A DNA stretch of 64,000 nucleotides from Arthrobacter sp. 31Y (GCF_000526335.1 NZ_JAFW01000001.1:1054001-1118000); one strand, 5' to 3'. Positions 8,481 through 17,235 are shown, counted from the stretch's first letter. Numbers and translations: made by a program. The notes: a model not told the origin generated them from the sequence alone.

Positions 8481-9833
8481 CTAACGGGCTTCGTTGGGCT
8501 GCACGGACTTCGCCGCCTTCTGGCCGGCCAAGGGTGCCAGGAAGAAGCTGACCACCAGCAATACCAAGGGCGCCAGCAGGGAATGCAGGATGCCGAAGTG
8601 TTCAGCCAGGAGACCCAGCAGCGGAGGACCACAGAGGAAAGCTCCATAGCCGATAGTGGAGACCACTGACACACGGGCTGCTGCGTGAACCGGGTCATCG
8701 GCAGCTGCGGACATTCCCACCGGGAACCCGAGCGAAGCGCCAAGCCCCCAGACCGCCAGCGCCACAAACGCGAGCCACGGAACCGGAGAAAACACGAAAA
8801 GCGACAGGCCCACGACAGCGGTGGCGGAACACCAGCGCATCACCACAACACGCCCAAAACGATCCAGGATGACCGTGCCTGCGAAACGGCCAATGGTCAT
8901 GAACGTCACGAAGAGCCCATAACCCACAGCGCCTGCGGCATCAGACTGCCCGTAGCCGTCGGCCAGGGCTAGAGCCACCCAGTCTCCCGCGGCGCCTTCG
9001 GCCAATGCCAGGCCGAGGACCAGGACGCCGATCAGCAGAGTCCGGCGGTCACGCCAGGCAAGAGCTACGAGCCGCTTGTTGTCCAGCGGAGCGGCAGTTT
9101 TAGGGGCATCCGGCTGAGCGCCGTCCGGCTTGCCGGAGATGATGGGCAGTGGACCCGTGGAGGGGTCCTGGAAAGTGTCGGTTTCTTCCGGGCGGAACGT
9201 CTGCGTCGCTGCAGCGGTCTTTTCCGCACGGAACCAGAAGGTGGCGGCGACCACCGAGGACGTTACCACCACGCCCGAAGCCAGGAAATGCCAGAACACC
9301 GGCATGTGGATGGCCGCAGCCCATGCACCAAAACCGGCAGCCGCCACGGTTCCGAGGCTGAAGGCTCCGTGCAGGTGCGGCATGATGTGCCGCTGCAACT
9401 CACGTTCGAGCGAGGCCCCTTCCACGTTGGATGCGGTATTCCAACTGGCCGTACCCAGGCCCAGAATTCCCAAGCCTGCGGCCACCACCAGTGGACTGGC
9501 GGCAAGGGAAGTACCAATACCCACCGTGATAAGGCCCGCACCCACCATGCTGCTGCCGATCCTCGTGGTCAGCTTGGGGCCCAGCCGCAGCACAATAAGA
9601 CCGGAGGCCGATATCGAAATGAACGAGGCCACCGTCATGCACATGAGCAACAGGCCGATGCCACCCGGCGTGAGATTCAGTCCGTCGCGAATGGCGGGCA
9701 AACGGGAGACCCACGTGGCGAAGGCGATGCCACTGGCCGCGTAGGAGGCAAGAACAGCGGCGCGCCACCGCGACTTTTCAGTCGGAGTGGCGCTCGGTTT
9801 GCTGCGATGTTGCCAGGTGTTCGTTCGGTTCAA
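8481..9833 (-). CDS. Major facilitator superfamily transporter
   Basis: A 450-residue protein with about 12 hydrophobic segments and a long charged central loop near residues 185-250, a typical MFS layout. The N-terminal motif TWVSRLPAIRDGLNLTPGGIG resembles the YbjJ/FucP-like drug or sugar MFS group. Its ATG overlaps the end of the upstream dehydratase gene by 4 bp and murB starts 6 bp after its stop, so it is cotranscribed with both. Substrate cannot be read from sequence. Confidence 0.9.
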   Translation of the reverse strand: MNRTNTWQHRSKPSATPTEKSRWRAAVLASYAASGIAFATWVSRLPAIRDGLNLTPGGIGLLLMCMTVASFISISASGLIVLRLGPKLTTRIGSSMVGAGLITVGIGTSLAASPLVVAAGLGILGLGTASWNTASNVEGASLERELQRHIMPHLHGAFSLGTVAAAGFGAWAAAIHMPVFWHFLASGVVVTSSVVAATFWFRAEKTAAATQTFRPEETDTFQDPSTGPLPIISGKPDGAQPDAPKTAAPLDNKRLVALAWRDRRTLLIGVLVLGLALAEGAAGDWVALALADGYGQSDAAGAVGYGLFVTFMTIGRFAGTVILDRFGRVVVMRWCSATAVVGLSLFVFSPVPWLAFVALAVWGLGASLGFPVGMSAAADDPVHAAARVSVVSTIGYGAFLCGPPLLGLLAEHFGILHSLLAPLVLLVVSFFLAPLAGQKAAKSVQPNEAR

Positions 9834-10267
9834 GAGACCTTCACAACCGCCTGCGATTTCATGAGGACCTTAAGTCCAGCCGCCACTACGGTGAGGTCGA
9901 CGCGCACGGTGCGGGCATCGGCGTCGAGCGCTCCCACCACTCCTGTGACCTCGATGATTGCGCCGGCCTCATCGGTGCCAGTGGTATCGGCAACGAGGAC
10001 GGGCTTGGTGAAGCGCGTCTGGTAGTCGACGACGGCGGCGGGGTCGCCGGCCCAGTCGCTCACCAGTTGTACTGCTGCACCCATGGTGAACATGCCGTGG
10101 GCGATGACGCCCGGCAGTTCCACGGAGGTTGCGAAGGCTTCATTCCAGTGGATCGGGTTGAAGTCGCCCGAGGCTCCTGCGTACTTGACCAGGTCCTGGC
10201 GGGTGACGTCAATGCTGCGCGTACCGATTTCCTGACCGACCGTCAGTTCTTCGAAAGTAGGGCTCAT
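9830..10267 (-). CDS. MaoC-fold (R)-hydratase/dehydratase, HadB-like
   Basis: A 145-residue hot-dog protein with the hydratase-2 motif: YAGASGDFNPIHWNEAFA contains the catalytic Asp and His. The family dehydrates 3-hydroxyacyl thioesters; the mycobacterial homologue HadB pairs with HadA or HadC. It lies 2 bp downstream of the HadA-like gene, so the two probably form a heterodimer. The natural substrate in a bacterium without mycolic acids is unclear. Confidence 0.9.
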   Translation of the reverse strand: MSPTFEELTVGQEIGTRSIDVTRQDLVKYAGASGDFNPIHWNEAFATSVELPGVIAHGMFTMGAAVQLVSDWAGDPAAVVDYQTRFTKPVLVADTTGTDEAGAIIEVTGVVGALDADARTVRVDLTVVAAGLKVLMKSQAVVKVS

Positions 10268-10269
10268 GG

Positions 10270-10719
10270 TTACTGTCCCTCTCCGCGGACCAGGATGGAC
10301 GAGGTGGTGGTGGCGACCTTTTCGCCTGCTTCAGTGGAAATCTCGGAGCGGGTAGTGATCATGGCTCCCCCGCCCATGGCGCGGACGCCGTCAACGTGCA
10401 GTTCGGCTACCAAGCGGTCGCCGGCGACGATGGCCCGGTGGTGCGTGAAACGCTGATCGGCGTGGACCACCCGGGAAAAGTCGATGCCCGACTCCGGATC
10501 CTGGACCAGCTGGGCGTCGGCACGCTGGGCGACGATGATGGCAAACGTTGGAGGTGCAACGAGGTCGCTGTGGCCCAAGGCCTTTGCTGCCTCAACATCA
10601 AAATGCGCGGGGTTGCTGGCTTTCACAGCCTTGGCGAACTCGCGGATCTTTTCACGGCCGACGTCGTATACCTCTGCGGCAGGGTAGCTTCGGCCCTGCA
10701 GGTCCGGATTGATACTCAT
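10270..10719 (-). CDS. MaoC-like N-terminal (FAS1-type) dehydratase subunit, HadA-like
   Basis: A 149-residue hot-dog domain protein. It begins with the typical YPAAEVYDVGREKIREFAKA and continues with VVHADQRFTHHRAIVAGDRL, both characteristic of the N-terminal MaoC family. It lacks the Asp/His hydratase motif found in its downstream partner, which fits a non-catalytic partner subunit as in HadAB. First gene of the operon that runs through MFS to murB. Confidence 0.9.
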   Translation of the reverse strand: MSINPDLQGRSYPAAEVYDVGREKIREFAKAVKASNPAHFDVEAAKALGHSDLVAPPTFAIIVAQRADAQLVQDPESGIDFSRVVHADQRFTHHRAIVAGDRLVAELHVDGVRAMGGGAMITTRSEISTEAGEKVATTTSSILVRGEGQ

Positions 10720-10776
10720 GCTCCAACCCTATCGGCCCCGGGAGCCCGAACGCAGCGCGTTGGCGGGGTGAAGACG

Positions 10777-11001
10777 CTACTTCTTGTAGCTCTTACGGAT
10801 CTTCTGTCCCCGAACCACCAGTCCAGTGACATGGAGCAGCAGGCCAACGCCAATGACGGGCAAAGAAGCAACGGCCAAGCCTTGGTTCCCGGACGTGTTC
10901 CCCACGATGGACAGGACGAGCCCGATGGCGATCAACCCCATGGCACTGAAAACCAGCACTTTGTAGGACGTGGAAGCCGTGGCCCAAAATTGTTCTAGCA
11001 C
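10777..11001 (-). CDS. Small two-helix membrane protein (DUF3188-like)
   Basis: A 74-residue protein with two membrane segments (about 15-33 and 42-62) and a basic tail GQKIRKSYKK. The size and hairpin layout resemble DUF3188 proteins, but the assignment is from memory of the family. It sits 57 bp upstream of the HadA-like gene on the same strand and may be cotranscribed. No function is suggested by the sequence. Confidence 0.65.
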   Translation of the reverse strand: MLEQFWATASTSYKVLVFSAMGLIAIGLVLSIVGNTSGNQGLAVASLPVIGVGLLLHVTGLVVRGQKIRKSYKK

Positions 11002-11109
11002 CGTCCAAGTCTACCGGCGCGTGATTACCCGGGCTGCCGAGGGGTCAGCTCTCGCGGGAAAAAGGAGCGCTTAGGGTTGAGACGTCGCCCCTCGCGGAAG
11101 ATGAAAGGG

Positions 11110-12030
11110 TTAGAAGAGCGAGTCCTGCAGGGCTGGGATCTCCGTGGTGTGGTGGCCGAACTCGATTTTGCGGCCCTTCAGAGCACCAAGATCCGCCACA
11201 AAGCTGCCCTCAATGTCATTGCCCGAAGCGTCGGGGAGGGCGGCCAAGGCGATCGCCCCTGAGAGTGAGTGGACCCGCAAACCGTGCCCGCCGGCGTCGA
11301 ACGTTGCCGGGTAGGGGTGCCGCAAGCCGCCTTGGGCGCGGGCCGTGCACAGCGTGTTGGCCAACGCCGGACGCTCCCACTCTTCCTCCACCACCGAGTA
11401 ACCCGTCATGGCAAGACCGCCCAACAGCTCGCGCACACCGCTGGCGTGTTGGCGGTTCAAGGATGAAAGCTCGACGGCGGCACGCGGCTCCACGAGGCCA
11501 GCCACCTTGGCGGCGGAACGGACTTGCTGGACGAGACCGAGTTCGCGGGTGGCCAGATCCTCAAGCAGGCGAACAACGCGCCCGTCCTCGGCGTGGGCCA
11601 CATAGGAAGCATGAACGGCACCTTGCTCGGCGAGGCGGTTCCACTTGCGCTGCGCGGACGCCGTGCCAATTTTCGTGGCACCGTTGGCGAAGGTAGCCAC
11701 GTAGAGCCAGTGCGGCTGCATGAGGTAGGCCCGCAGCCCCGTTGGAACCGAACCGCCCCGGTGGAAATCGTGCATAAGGCGGGAGTCGTCCCGCGCAAAG
11801 CAAGCGCCGCATTGCTTGCCCCGCTCGGCCGGGGAGCTGCCGCGGCACGGAACATGCGTGCGATCCCCCGGCCCGTGGACCTTCGTGTGGCCAAGGCACC
11901 ACACCCCGGGGATAACGCGCAGGCCCAGGGCTGAGCCCTGGGCCAACGCAATATCAGTGAACTCTGCGTCCGGCGAGAATAGCCTCAAAGCCGGTGACGA
12001 AGAGTCCCAAACGACTCCGTGTACAAGCAT
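11110..12030 (-). CDS. DUF2797 protein with Cys4 zinc site and GIY-YIG-like segment
   Basis: A 306-residue protein matching the DUF2797 family. Four cysteines, C45, C62, C74 and C77 (the last two as QCGACF), look like a zinc site. Further on, WLYVATFANGATKIGTA (from about residue 108) followed by an Arg-containing helix, RLAEQGA and a later Glu resembles the GIY-YIG nuclease pattern. Function of the family is not established to my knowledge; a nucleic-acid role is an inference from these two features. Neighbours: 2 bp before the CitE-like gene end, same strand. Confidence 0.8.
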   Translation of the reverse strand: MLVHGVVWDSSSPALRLFSPDAEFTDIALAQGSALGLRVIPGVWCLGHTKVHGPGDRTHVPCRGSSPAERGKQCGACFARDDSRLMHDFHRGGSVPTGLRAYLMQPHWLYVATFANGATKIGTASAQRKWNRLAEQGAVHASYVAHAEDGRVVRLLEDLATRELGLVQQVRSAAKVAGLVEPRAAVELSSLNRQHASGVRELLGGLAMTGYSVVEEEWERPALANTLCTARAQGGLRHPYPATFDAGGHGLRVHSLSGAIALAALPDASGNDIEGSFVADLGALKGRKIEFGHHTTEIPALQDSLF

Positions 12031-12032
12031 GC

Positions 12033-12896
12033 TTACAGGGAAGGCTGGACTCCGAAAGCGACGGCGAGCTTCATGATCTTTTCAGCGCGGCCCAGACGCG
12101 GGAGGTCGGAACCGTCGCGGATGACGCGGCCGTTGGCCTCAAAATCGTTCATGAAGTCAGTAGCCCAGGCAACGTCCGAAGGCGTGGGGCTGATGACCTC
12201 GTTGATCACGGTGGTCTGGTCGATGGCCAGGCAGAGCTTGCCGGTCATGCCCATGGTCACGGTGATGCCCGTCTGCTCGCGCAGGATGGGGTGGTTGGTG
12301 CCCACGGTGGGGCCATCGATGGGTCCCGGCAGGTTGCCCACGCGGCTGGCGACAACCAGCTTGGCGCGCGGGTAGGCCATTGCCTCCGGAGTTGCAGCCA
12401 TACCCGTATCGCGGCGGAAGTCACCCGAACCAAAGGCCAGGCGGAAGGCACCCTGGGCGCGGGCAATGTGGTTGGCTTCCTCGATGCCGAGAGCAGACTC
12501 CACGAGGGCAATCACGGGAGTCTTGCCATCCATGCGGTGGTAGGACTCGGTGACCTGGTCAGCGGACTCGGTCTTGGCGAGCATCACGCCGAGCAGGCCG
12601 GGCGTGCCACGCAGGCCTGCGAGGTCGTCGGCCCAGAACTTGCTGGTGGCATCGTTGATACGGACCCAGGCCTGGCCGCCTGCGGCAAGCCAGTTCACCA
12701 CGTTCTCGCGTGCAGCGTCCTTCTGGGAAGGGTCCACGGCGTCTTCGATGTCAAGAATGATGGCGTCAGCGCGCGAACCCGCAGATTCATCAAAGAGCTC
12801 CGTTTTCATGGCGTTCACAAGGAGCCAGGAACGGGCGATGTCGGCGGGAATGTTGCGGGTGGGCCGAATGGACTCGGCGGCGATGCTAGACGTCAT
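12033..12896 (-). CDS. HpcH/HpaI aldolase/citrate lyase (CitE-like) family protein
   Basis: A TIM-barrel lyase of 287 residues in the CitE-like group, which act on acyl-CoA thioesters such as malyl- or citramalyl-CoA. Visible motifs: ADAIILDIEDAVDP (metal-binding Glu/Asp), VRIND, MLAKTESADQV and ALVESALGI. The ATG at 12896 fits the family better than an upstream in-frame ATG at 12959, which would add 21 residues without similarity. It is divergent from the sulfonate operon and may share its regulatory region. Exact substrate unknown. Confidence 0.88.
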   Translation of the reverse strand: MTSSIAAESIRPTRNIPADIARSWLLVNAMKTELFDESAGSRADAIILDIEDAVDPSQKDAARENVVNWLAAGGQAWVRINDATSKFWADDLAGLRGTPGLLGVMLAKTESADQVTESYHRMDGKTPVIALVESALGIEEANHIARAQGAFRLAFGSGDFRRDTGMAATPEAMAYPRAKLVVASRVGNLPGPIDGPTVGTNHPILREQTGITVTMGMTGKLCLAIDQTTVINEVISPTPSDVAWATDFMNDFEANGRVIRDGSDLPRLGRAEKIMKLAVAFGVQPSL

Positions 12897-13266
12897 GTAT
12901 CTACCGTATCCGTCCTGCGGGCCGCAAGGCGAAGAAAGCCGCCCGGTTGTGAGGATCAATACGAACTAAACCCCATATGACTGTGGGGTCCAACAGTATG
13001 AACGCCCGACGGCGGTACCCGCCAGTCATCTCCAGCCCGCCGGTCGCTGTTGTTCACAGGGCTCAACGCAACGACTTGTGTCCTCCGGTTGCCGGGAATT
13101 GCCCAGGATTTCGTTCCGTGTCGGGCTGTTTCGCAGCGTTTCCGGGCGTTACCCGATCGCTTCCCAGCCGCCGTCGAAATGGGCTTTCATCGTTCCCAAG
13201 CCGTTGCACACGTAGCCAAGCAGACCGGCCCACCCAACACATCAGAATCCATTGAAAGTAGCTCCC
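12897..13266. other. 370-bp intergenic and leader region upstream of the sulfonate operon
   Basis: No gene is assigned. It separates the divergent CitE-like and sulfonate-binding genes and must hold both promoters. A hairpin CCCCA (12971-12975)/TGGGG (12984-12988) is visible. A 92-codon frame (12977-13255) with four Cys codons is open but has no supporting similarity or clear ribosome site, so I do not call it. No riboswitch that I recognise. Confidence 0.5.
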
Positions 13267-14295
13267 ATGAAACTGCATCTGCCCCTCCTGAGCGTCGCGG
13301 CCGCCGTCGTACTAGCGCTGACGGTGTCCGGCTGCGGCGGTGCAGCCGAAGCTGGACAAGCTAACCAGGCCGGCAACGAGGTCACCGAACTCCGGTACCA
13401 GGGCTCGGCCAACAACGTGACCTTTCCCGAGCTCGCGGCAGACCTGGACTACCTCGGCGACCTGAAACTGAACTGGGTGGGCAACACCACCAGTGGCCCG
13501 CAGGACATCCAGTCCGCAGCGACCAACCAGACCGACTTTGGCGGCGCGTTCTCCGGGGCGGTGGTCAAGCTCATCGAAGCCGGCGCTCCCGTCAAGGCAG
13601 TGACCAACTACTACGGCTCCGACGAGAAGACCTTCAGCGGTTACTACGTGAAGGCCGACAGCACCATCAAGGAACCCCGCGACCTGATCGGCAAGAAGAT
13701 CGCTGTCAACACCCTGGGCGCCCACCACGAAGCCGTCATCAACACCTGGCTGACCAAGAACGGACTCAGCCAGGACGAGATCAAGCAGGTTCAGCTGGTC
13801 CCGCTGGCACCGAACGATACCGAAGAAGCCATCCGACGCGGACAGGTGGACGCGGGAACACTCGGTGGAGTGCTGCAGGACAGGGCCATCGAGGCAGGCG
13901 GACTGCGCTCCCTGTTCAGCGACGTCGAGTTGTTCGGAACGTTCGCGGGCGGCCAGATCGTGCTCCGCAACGACTTCATTGAAAAGAACCCGAACACCAC
14001 CCGAACCTTCACCACAGGCGTTGCCAAAGCGATCAAGTGGGCAGCTGAGACTCCCCGTGACGAAGTCATTGCCCGTTTCACCAAGATCATCGAAAGCCGC
14101 GGACGCAATGAGAGCACGGCCAACCTGAAGTTCTGGAAGAGCCCGGGCGTCCCGGACGCCGGCGTGATCCAGGACAAGGACTTCACCCGCTGGGAGGCCT
14201 GGCTTAGCTCCGCCGGCATCGTCAAGGACAAGCTCACGCCGTCCAAGTACTACACCAACGACTTCAACGAACTCGCTGCGGCAAAGAAGGGATAG
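13267..14295 (+). CDS. Sulfonate/taurine-type ABC transporter substrate-binding lipoprotein
   Basis: A 342-residue SsuA/TauA/NMT1-like binding protein. The lipoprotein signal is MKLHLPLL...LTVSGC, with the modified Cys in the lipobox at about residue 24. An in-frame TTG at 13252 is upstream; I choose the ATG because the signal peptide starts there and GAAAG lies in front. Motifs such as VKAVTNYYGSDEKTFSGYYV and DLIGKKIAVNTLGAHHEAV are typical for aliphatic-sulfonate or taurine binding proteins. It heads an operon with ATPase, permease and a TauD-type dioxygenase. The exact ligand is inferred from the dioxygenase. Confidence 0.9.
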   Translation: MKLHLPLLSVAAAVVLALTVSGCGGAAEAGQANQAGNEVTELRYQGSANNVTFPELAADLDYLGDLKLNWVGNTTSGPQDIQSAATNQTDFGGAFSGAVVKLIEAGAPVKAVTNYYGSDEKTFSGYYVKADSTIKEPRDLIGKKIAVNTLGAHHEAVINTWLTKNGLSQDEIKQVQLVPLAPNDTEEAIRRGQVDAGTLGGVLQDRAIEAGGLRSLFSDVELFGTFAGGQIVLRNDFIEKNPNTTRTFTTGVAKAIKWAAETPRDEVIARFTKIIESRGRNESTANLKFWKSPGVPDAGVIQDKDFTRWEAWLSSAGIVKDKLTPSKYYTNDFNELAAAKKG

Positions 14296-14297
14296 CC

Positions 14298-15188
14298 ATG
14301 ACAGCCAAAATCAGTCTCCGGAACGTCACTAAAGAATTCACGGTCCGGGCCACAAAGGACACGGCCGCTACCCGGCTGACCGCCATCGACTCGCTGAGCC
14401 TTGACGTCCGTGACGGTGAGTTCCTCACCCTGGTGGGTCCCAGCGGTTCCGGAAAGACCACACTCCTGGACCTGTTGGCCGGACTCTCCACACCCACCTC
14501 CGGCGAAGTTTTGGTGGACGACAAACCCGTCACTGGTCCGGGCAAGGACCGTGCAGTGGTATTCCAGCAGTACGCGTTGTTTCCGTGGCGGACGGCCTCT
14601 GCCAACGTCTCGATCGGGCTGGAAGGAGTGGGCCCCGACGGCAGGAAACTGAACCGCCGGGAACGGGCAGCCAAAGCAAAGGAATACCTGGCTTTGGTGG
14701 GGCTTGCCGGCTTTGAGGACCGCTACCCGCATGAGCTCTCCGGCGGAATGAAGCAGCGCGTGGCCATCGCCCGGAGCCTGGCGTACGAGCCCGATGTGTT
14801 GCTGATGGATGAACCATTCGCTGCGTTGGACGCCCAGACCCGCGAGCAGCTGCAGGACGAACTCCTCCGGATCTGGAAAGCCACGGGCAAAACAATCGTC
14901 TTCATCACCCACGGGATTGACGAGGCCGTGTACCTCGGCGAGCGCGTCGCAGTGCTGAGCGCGCGCCCTGGCCGGCTCAAGGAAATCGTGAACATTAATA
15001 TCCCTGACCGCGACGGCGACGAGGACATCCGTTCCAACGCCGCTTTCGTGGAGCACCGCCACCAGGTGTGGACGCTCCTGCACGACGAAGTCCGTCGCGC
15101 CCAGGACGCCGGGCACCGCAAGATCCTCCCGGACGGCAGCGCACCCGACGAGCCTGCAACCACCATCACTGAAAGGAGCGCGGCCTGA
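14298..15188 (+). CDS. ABC transporter ATP-binding protein (SsuB/TauB type)
   Basis: A 296-residue ATPase with Walker A GPSGSGKTTLLD (near residue 51), Q-loop VVFQQYALFPWRTA, signature LSGGMKQRVAIARSLA, Walker B VLLMDEPFAALD and the H-loop VFITHGIDEAVYLG. The FPW after the Q-loop is typical for sulfonate/nitrate/taurine importers. It starts 2 bp after the binding-protein stop and its TGATG junction overlaps the permease start by one base. Energises sulfonate import. Confidence 0.95.
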   Translation: MTAKISLRNVTKEFTVRATKDTAATRLTAIDSLSLDVRDGEFLTLVGPSGSGKTTLLDLLAGLSTPTSGEVLVDDKPVTGPGKDRAVVFQQYALFPWRTASANVSIGLEGVGPDGRKLNRRERAAKAKEYLALVGLAGFEDRYPHELSGGMKQRVAIARSLAYEPDVLLMDEPFAALDAQTREQLQDELLRIWKATGKTIVFITHGIDEAVYLGERVAVLSARPGRLKEIVNINIPDRDGDEDIRSNAAFVEHRHQVWTLLHDEVRRAQDAGHRKILPDGSAPDEPATTITERSAA

Positions 15189-16144
15189 TGACCACCACGC
15201 TTACCCAAACCGAAGCCGCACCCAAGGCGGGCAGCCCGGCTGAACCGGGTGCCGCCGTCGAGCCGGCGGTCAGTGCGGAGAGCACACCGGCGGTCAGCGC
15301 GGAGAGCACACCGGCGGTCAGCGCGGAGAGCACGACGCCGGCACCCGGCAAAGCGCGGCGGGTTGCCTCAGCCGCGGGTTCAGTCCTGTGGAAGTCCGCA
15401 GCCATCCTGGCGTTCCTGGCGCTGTGGGAGCTTGGACCCACGTACTTGGCCAGTCCTTCCACGCGCGTCTTCCTGCCGCCGCTGCATGAGGTGCTCCTGG
15501 CATGGGGCAAGCTCTTCGAAGCGGGCACCATCCAGGGCCATATCGCGGCCAGCCTCACACGCTCGGTTGCCGGTTTCGGTGCTGCGCTGGTGGCGGGGGT
15601 CTCCCTGGGCCTGCTCATCGCCTGGTACGGGCGGCTGAACTCGGTCCTGAATCCCTTGCTGGAACTGTTCCGCAACACGGCCGCATTGGCGTTGCTTCCG
15701 GTGTTCACGCTGCTGCTGGGCATCGGCGAGGAATCCAAGATCAGCATTGTTGCCTACGCCGCGTTCTTCCCGGTACTCCTCAACACCATCGCGGGTGTGA
15801 AGACCGTTGACCCGCTCCTGATCAGGGCTGCCCGCTCGTTGGGGCTCAACAGCTTCCGGCTTTTCCAGAAGGTCATCCTGCCATCGGCCGTTCCCACCAT
15901 CTTTACGGGCATCCGCATGGCCGGAACCGCGTCCATCCTGGTGCTGATTGCCGCCGAAATGGTCGGCGCAAAGGCCGGCTTGGGCTACCTGATCGTGAAC
16001 GCGCAGAGCAGCTTCCTCATCCCGGACATGTACGCGGGCATCCTCACGGTTTCCCTGCTGGGGCTCGGCGTCAACTTCCTGTTGGTGGCCCTTGAACGGC
16101 ACTTCTCCCGCTGGCGCACTGCCGTTGGCGCCGCCGCCTCCTAA
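15188..16144 (+). CDS. ABC transporter permease (SsuC/TauC type) with repeat-bearing N-terminal extension
   Basis: A 318-residue permease. About 60 N-terminal residues are low complexity and include three copies of an AVSAESTP-like octapeptide encoded by a 24-bp tandem repeat. Six membrane helices follow, with the EAA loop RAARSLGLNSFRLFQKVILP near residue 215 that docks on the ATPase. The extension should be cytoplasmic and is not normal for the family. Same operon as the binding protein, ATPase and dioxygenase. Confidence 0.94.
   Translation: MTTTLTQTEAAPKAGSPAEPGAAVEPAVSAESTPAVSAESTPAVSAESTTPAPGKARRVASAAGSVLWKSAAILAFLALWELGPTYLASPSTRVFLPPLHEVLLAWGKLFEAGTIQGHIAASLTRSVAGFGAALVAGVSLGLLIAWYGRLNSVLNPLLELFRNTAALALLPVFTLLLGIGEESKISIVAYAAFFPVLLNTIAGVKTVDPLLIRAARSLGLNSFRLFQKVILPSAVPTIFTGIRMAGTASILVLIAAEMVGAKAGLGYLIVNAQSSFLIPDMYAGILTVSLLGLGVNFLLVALERHFSRWRTAVGAAAS
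15263..15334 (+). repeat. Three tandem 24-bp repeats inside the permease gene
   Basis: Units at 15263-15286, 15287-15310 and 15311-15334 are nearly identical and each encodes eight residues, so copy-number change keeps the frame. Confidence 0.9.
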
Positions 16145-16198
16145 ACCACCCTCCGCGGCACCTGCCGCAACCATCACAACAAGTAAGGAAATCGAATC

Positions 16199-17131
16199 AT
16201 GACCGTTATTACCGAAACCAAACTCGAGTTCGCCAAGCTCGGCTCCCGCATCGGCGCTGAAATCCGCGGCTTTGACATCAGCGGCGACCTCAGCGAGGAC
16301 ACCGTGGCGCAGATCAGGGCGGCTCTCAACGAACACAAAGCACTGGTGTTCCGTGAAGCCAACATCCTCAGCGACGAAGCGCAGGTGAAGTTCGCCAGCC
16401 ACTTCGGACCGCTCACCAAGGCACACCCGACCGTTGCCTCGGTGGAGGGTGAGGAGAGCGTCCTGCCCGTGGACAGCGAAAACGGTTCGGCCAACAACTG
16501 GCACACGGACGTCACGTTTGTGGTCAACCCGCCGCAGGCATCCACCCTGCGCAGCATCGACCTTCCTGCCTACGGTGGCGAGACGCTGATTGCTTCCTCG
16601 GCCGGTGCGTACAAAGACCTCCCGGAGGAGCTGCGCAACTTCGCGGACAACCTGTGGGCCATTCACACCAACGACTACGACTACTCGGTGCCCAAAAACC
16701 TGGAACACACCAATGCCGAGGAACGCCGCAAGGAGTTCACCCGCCTGAAGTTCGAAACCGCACACCCCGTGGTCCGGGTCCACCCACTGACCGGCGAGCG
16801 CGGATTGTTTATTGGGGGCTTCGCGCAGCGGCTTCGGATTGTGGGGCTTTCCAACACAGAATCCAAGGACATCATCCGTCTGCTGCAGGCGTACGTGACG
16901 CGTCCGGAGAATGTGGTCCGCGTCAACTGGGAGCCGAACCAAGTGGTCCTGTTCGATAACCGCATCACCCAGCACTACGCCCCGGACAACTACGACGGCC
17001 AGCCGCGCAAACTCAACCGCGTGACCATCGCCGGAGACATTCCTGTAGGCGTTGACGGCAAGGCCAGCCAGGCGATTCAGGGCGATTCGACCACGTATTC
17101 GGTGGTAGCCCCTATCAGTAACGCATCGTAG
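16199..17131 (+). CDS. TauD/TfdA-family Fe(II)/2-oxoglutarate dioxygenase
   Basis: Oxygenolytic C-S (or C-O) bond cleavage enzyme; in TauD it releases sulfite from taurine. The iron ligands are visible: His102 and Asp104 in NNWHTDVTF and the distal His259 in RITQHYAPDNYDG, with Arg270/Arg274 in QPRKLNRVTIAG for 2-oxoglutarate. The 310 residues are normal. It ends the sulfonate operon, 54 bp after the permease with GTAAGGAA as ribosome site. Together the operon imports and desulfonates taurine or a related alkylsulfonate; the precise substrate is unknown. Confidence 0.93.
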   Translation: MTVITETKLEFAKLGSRIGAEIRGFDISGDLSEDTVAQIRAALNEHKALVFREANILSDEAQVKFASHFGPLTKAHPTVASVEGEESVLPVDSENGSANNWHTDVTFVVNPPQASTLRSIDLPAYGGETLIASSAGAYKDLPEELRNFADNLWAIHTNDYDYSVPKNLEHTNAEERRKEFTRLKFETAHPVVRVHPLTGERGLFIGGFAQRLRIVGLSNTESKDIIRLLQAYVTRPENVVRVNWEPNQVVLFDNRITQHYAPDNYDGQPRKLNRVTIAGDIPVGVDGKASQAIQGDSTTYSVVAPISNAS

Positions 17132-17156
17132 GCGCACCCCATGTGTTGCTGTCCTC

Positions 17157-17224
17157 ACCCAACTGAGTCGCAGTTAAGCGCGTTTTGAGCACTCATTACG
17201 CGCACAACTGCGACTCAGTTGGGT
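17157..17224. terminator. Long palindrome between convergent genes (family member A)
   Basis: Perfect 19-bp arms (17157-17175 and 17206-17224), then two mismatches, then a further 6 paired bases and a 14-base loop. It lies between tauD-like and aldo/keto reductase genes and probably ends transcription from both sides. Its arm is related to that at 38559-38578: both read ACCCAACT, two variable bases, GT, two variable bases, CAG. Confidence 0.8.
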
Positions 17225-17235
17225 TAAAAACAGTG

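Noticed and set aside
12977..13255. Possible 92-residue leader peptide upstream of the sulfonate operon
   Set aside because: Open frame and four Cys codons only; no ribosome site, no family match, and ends inside the promoter/ribosome site area of the next gene. Kept only as a question.
15380..17158. A 592-codon open frame on the minus strand over the permease and dioxygenase genes
   Set aside because: Antisense to two well-supported genes in a coupled operon, with no recognisable domain.
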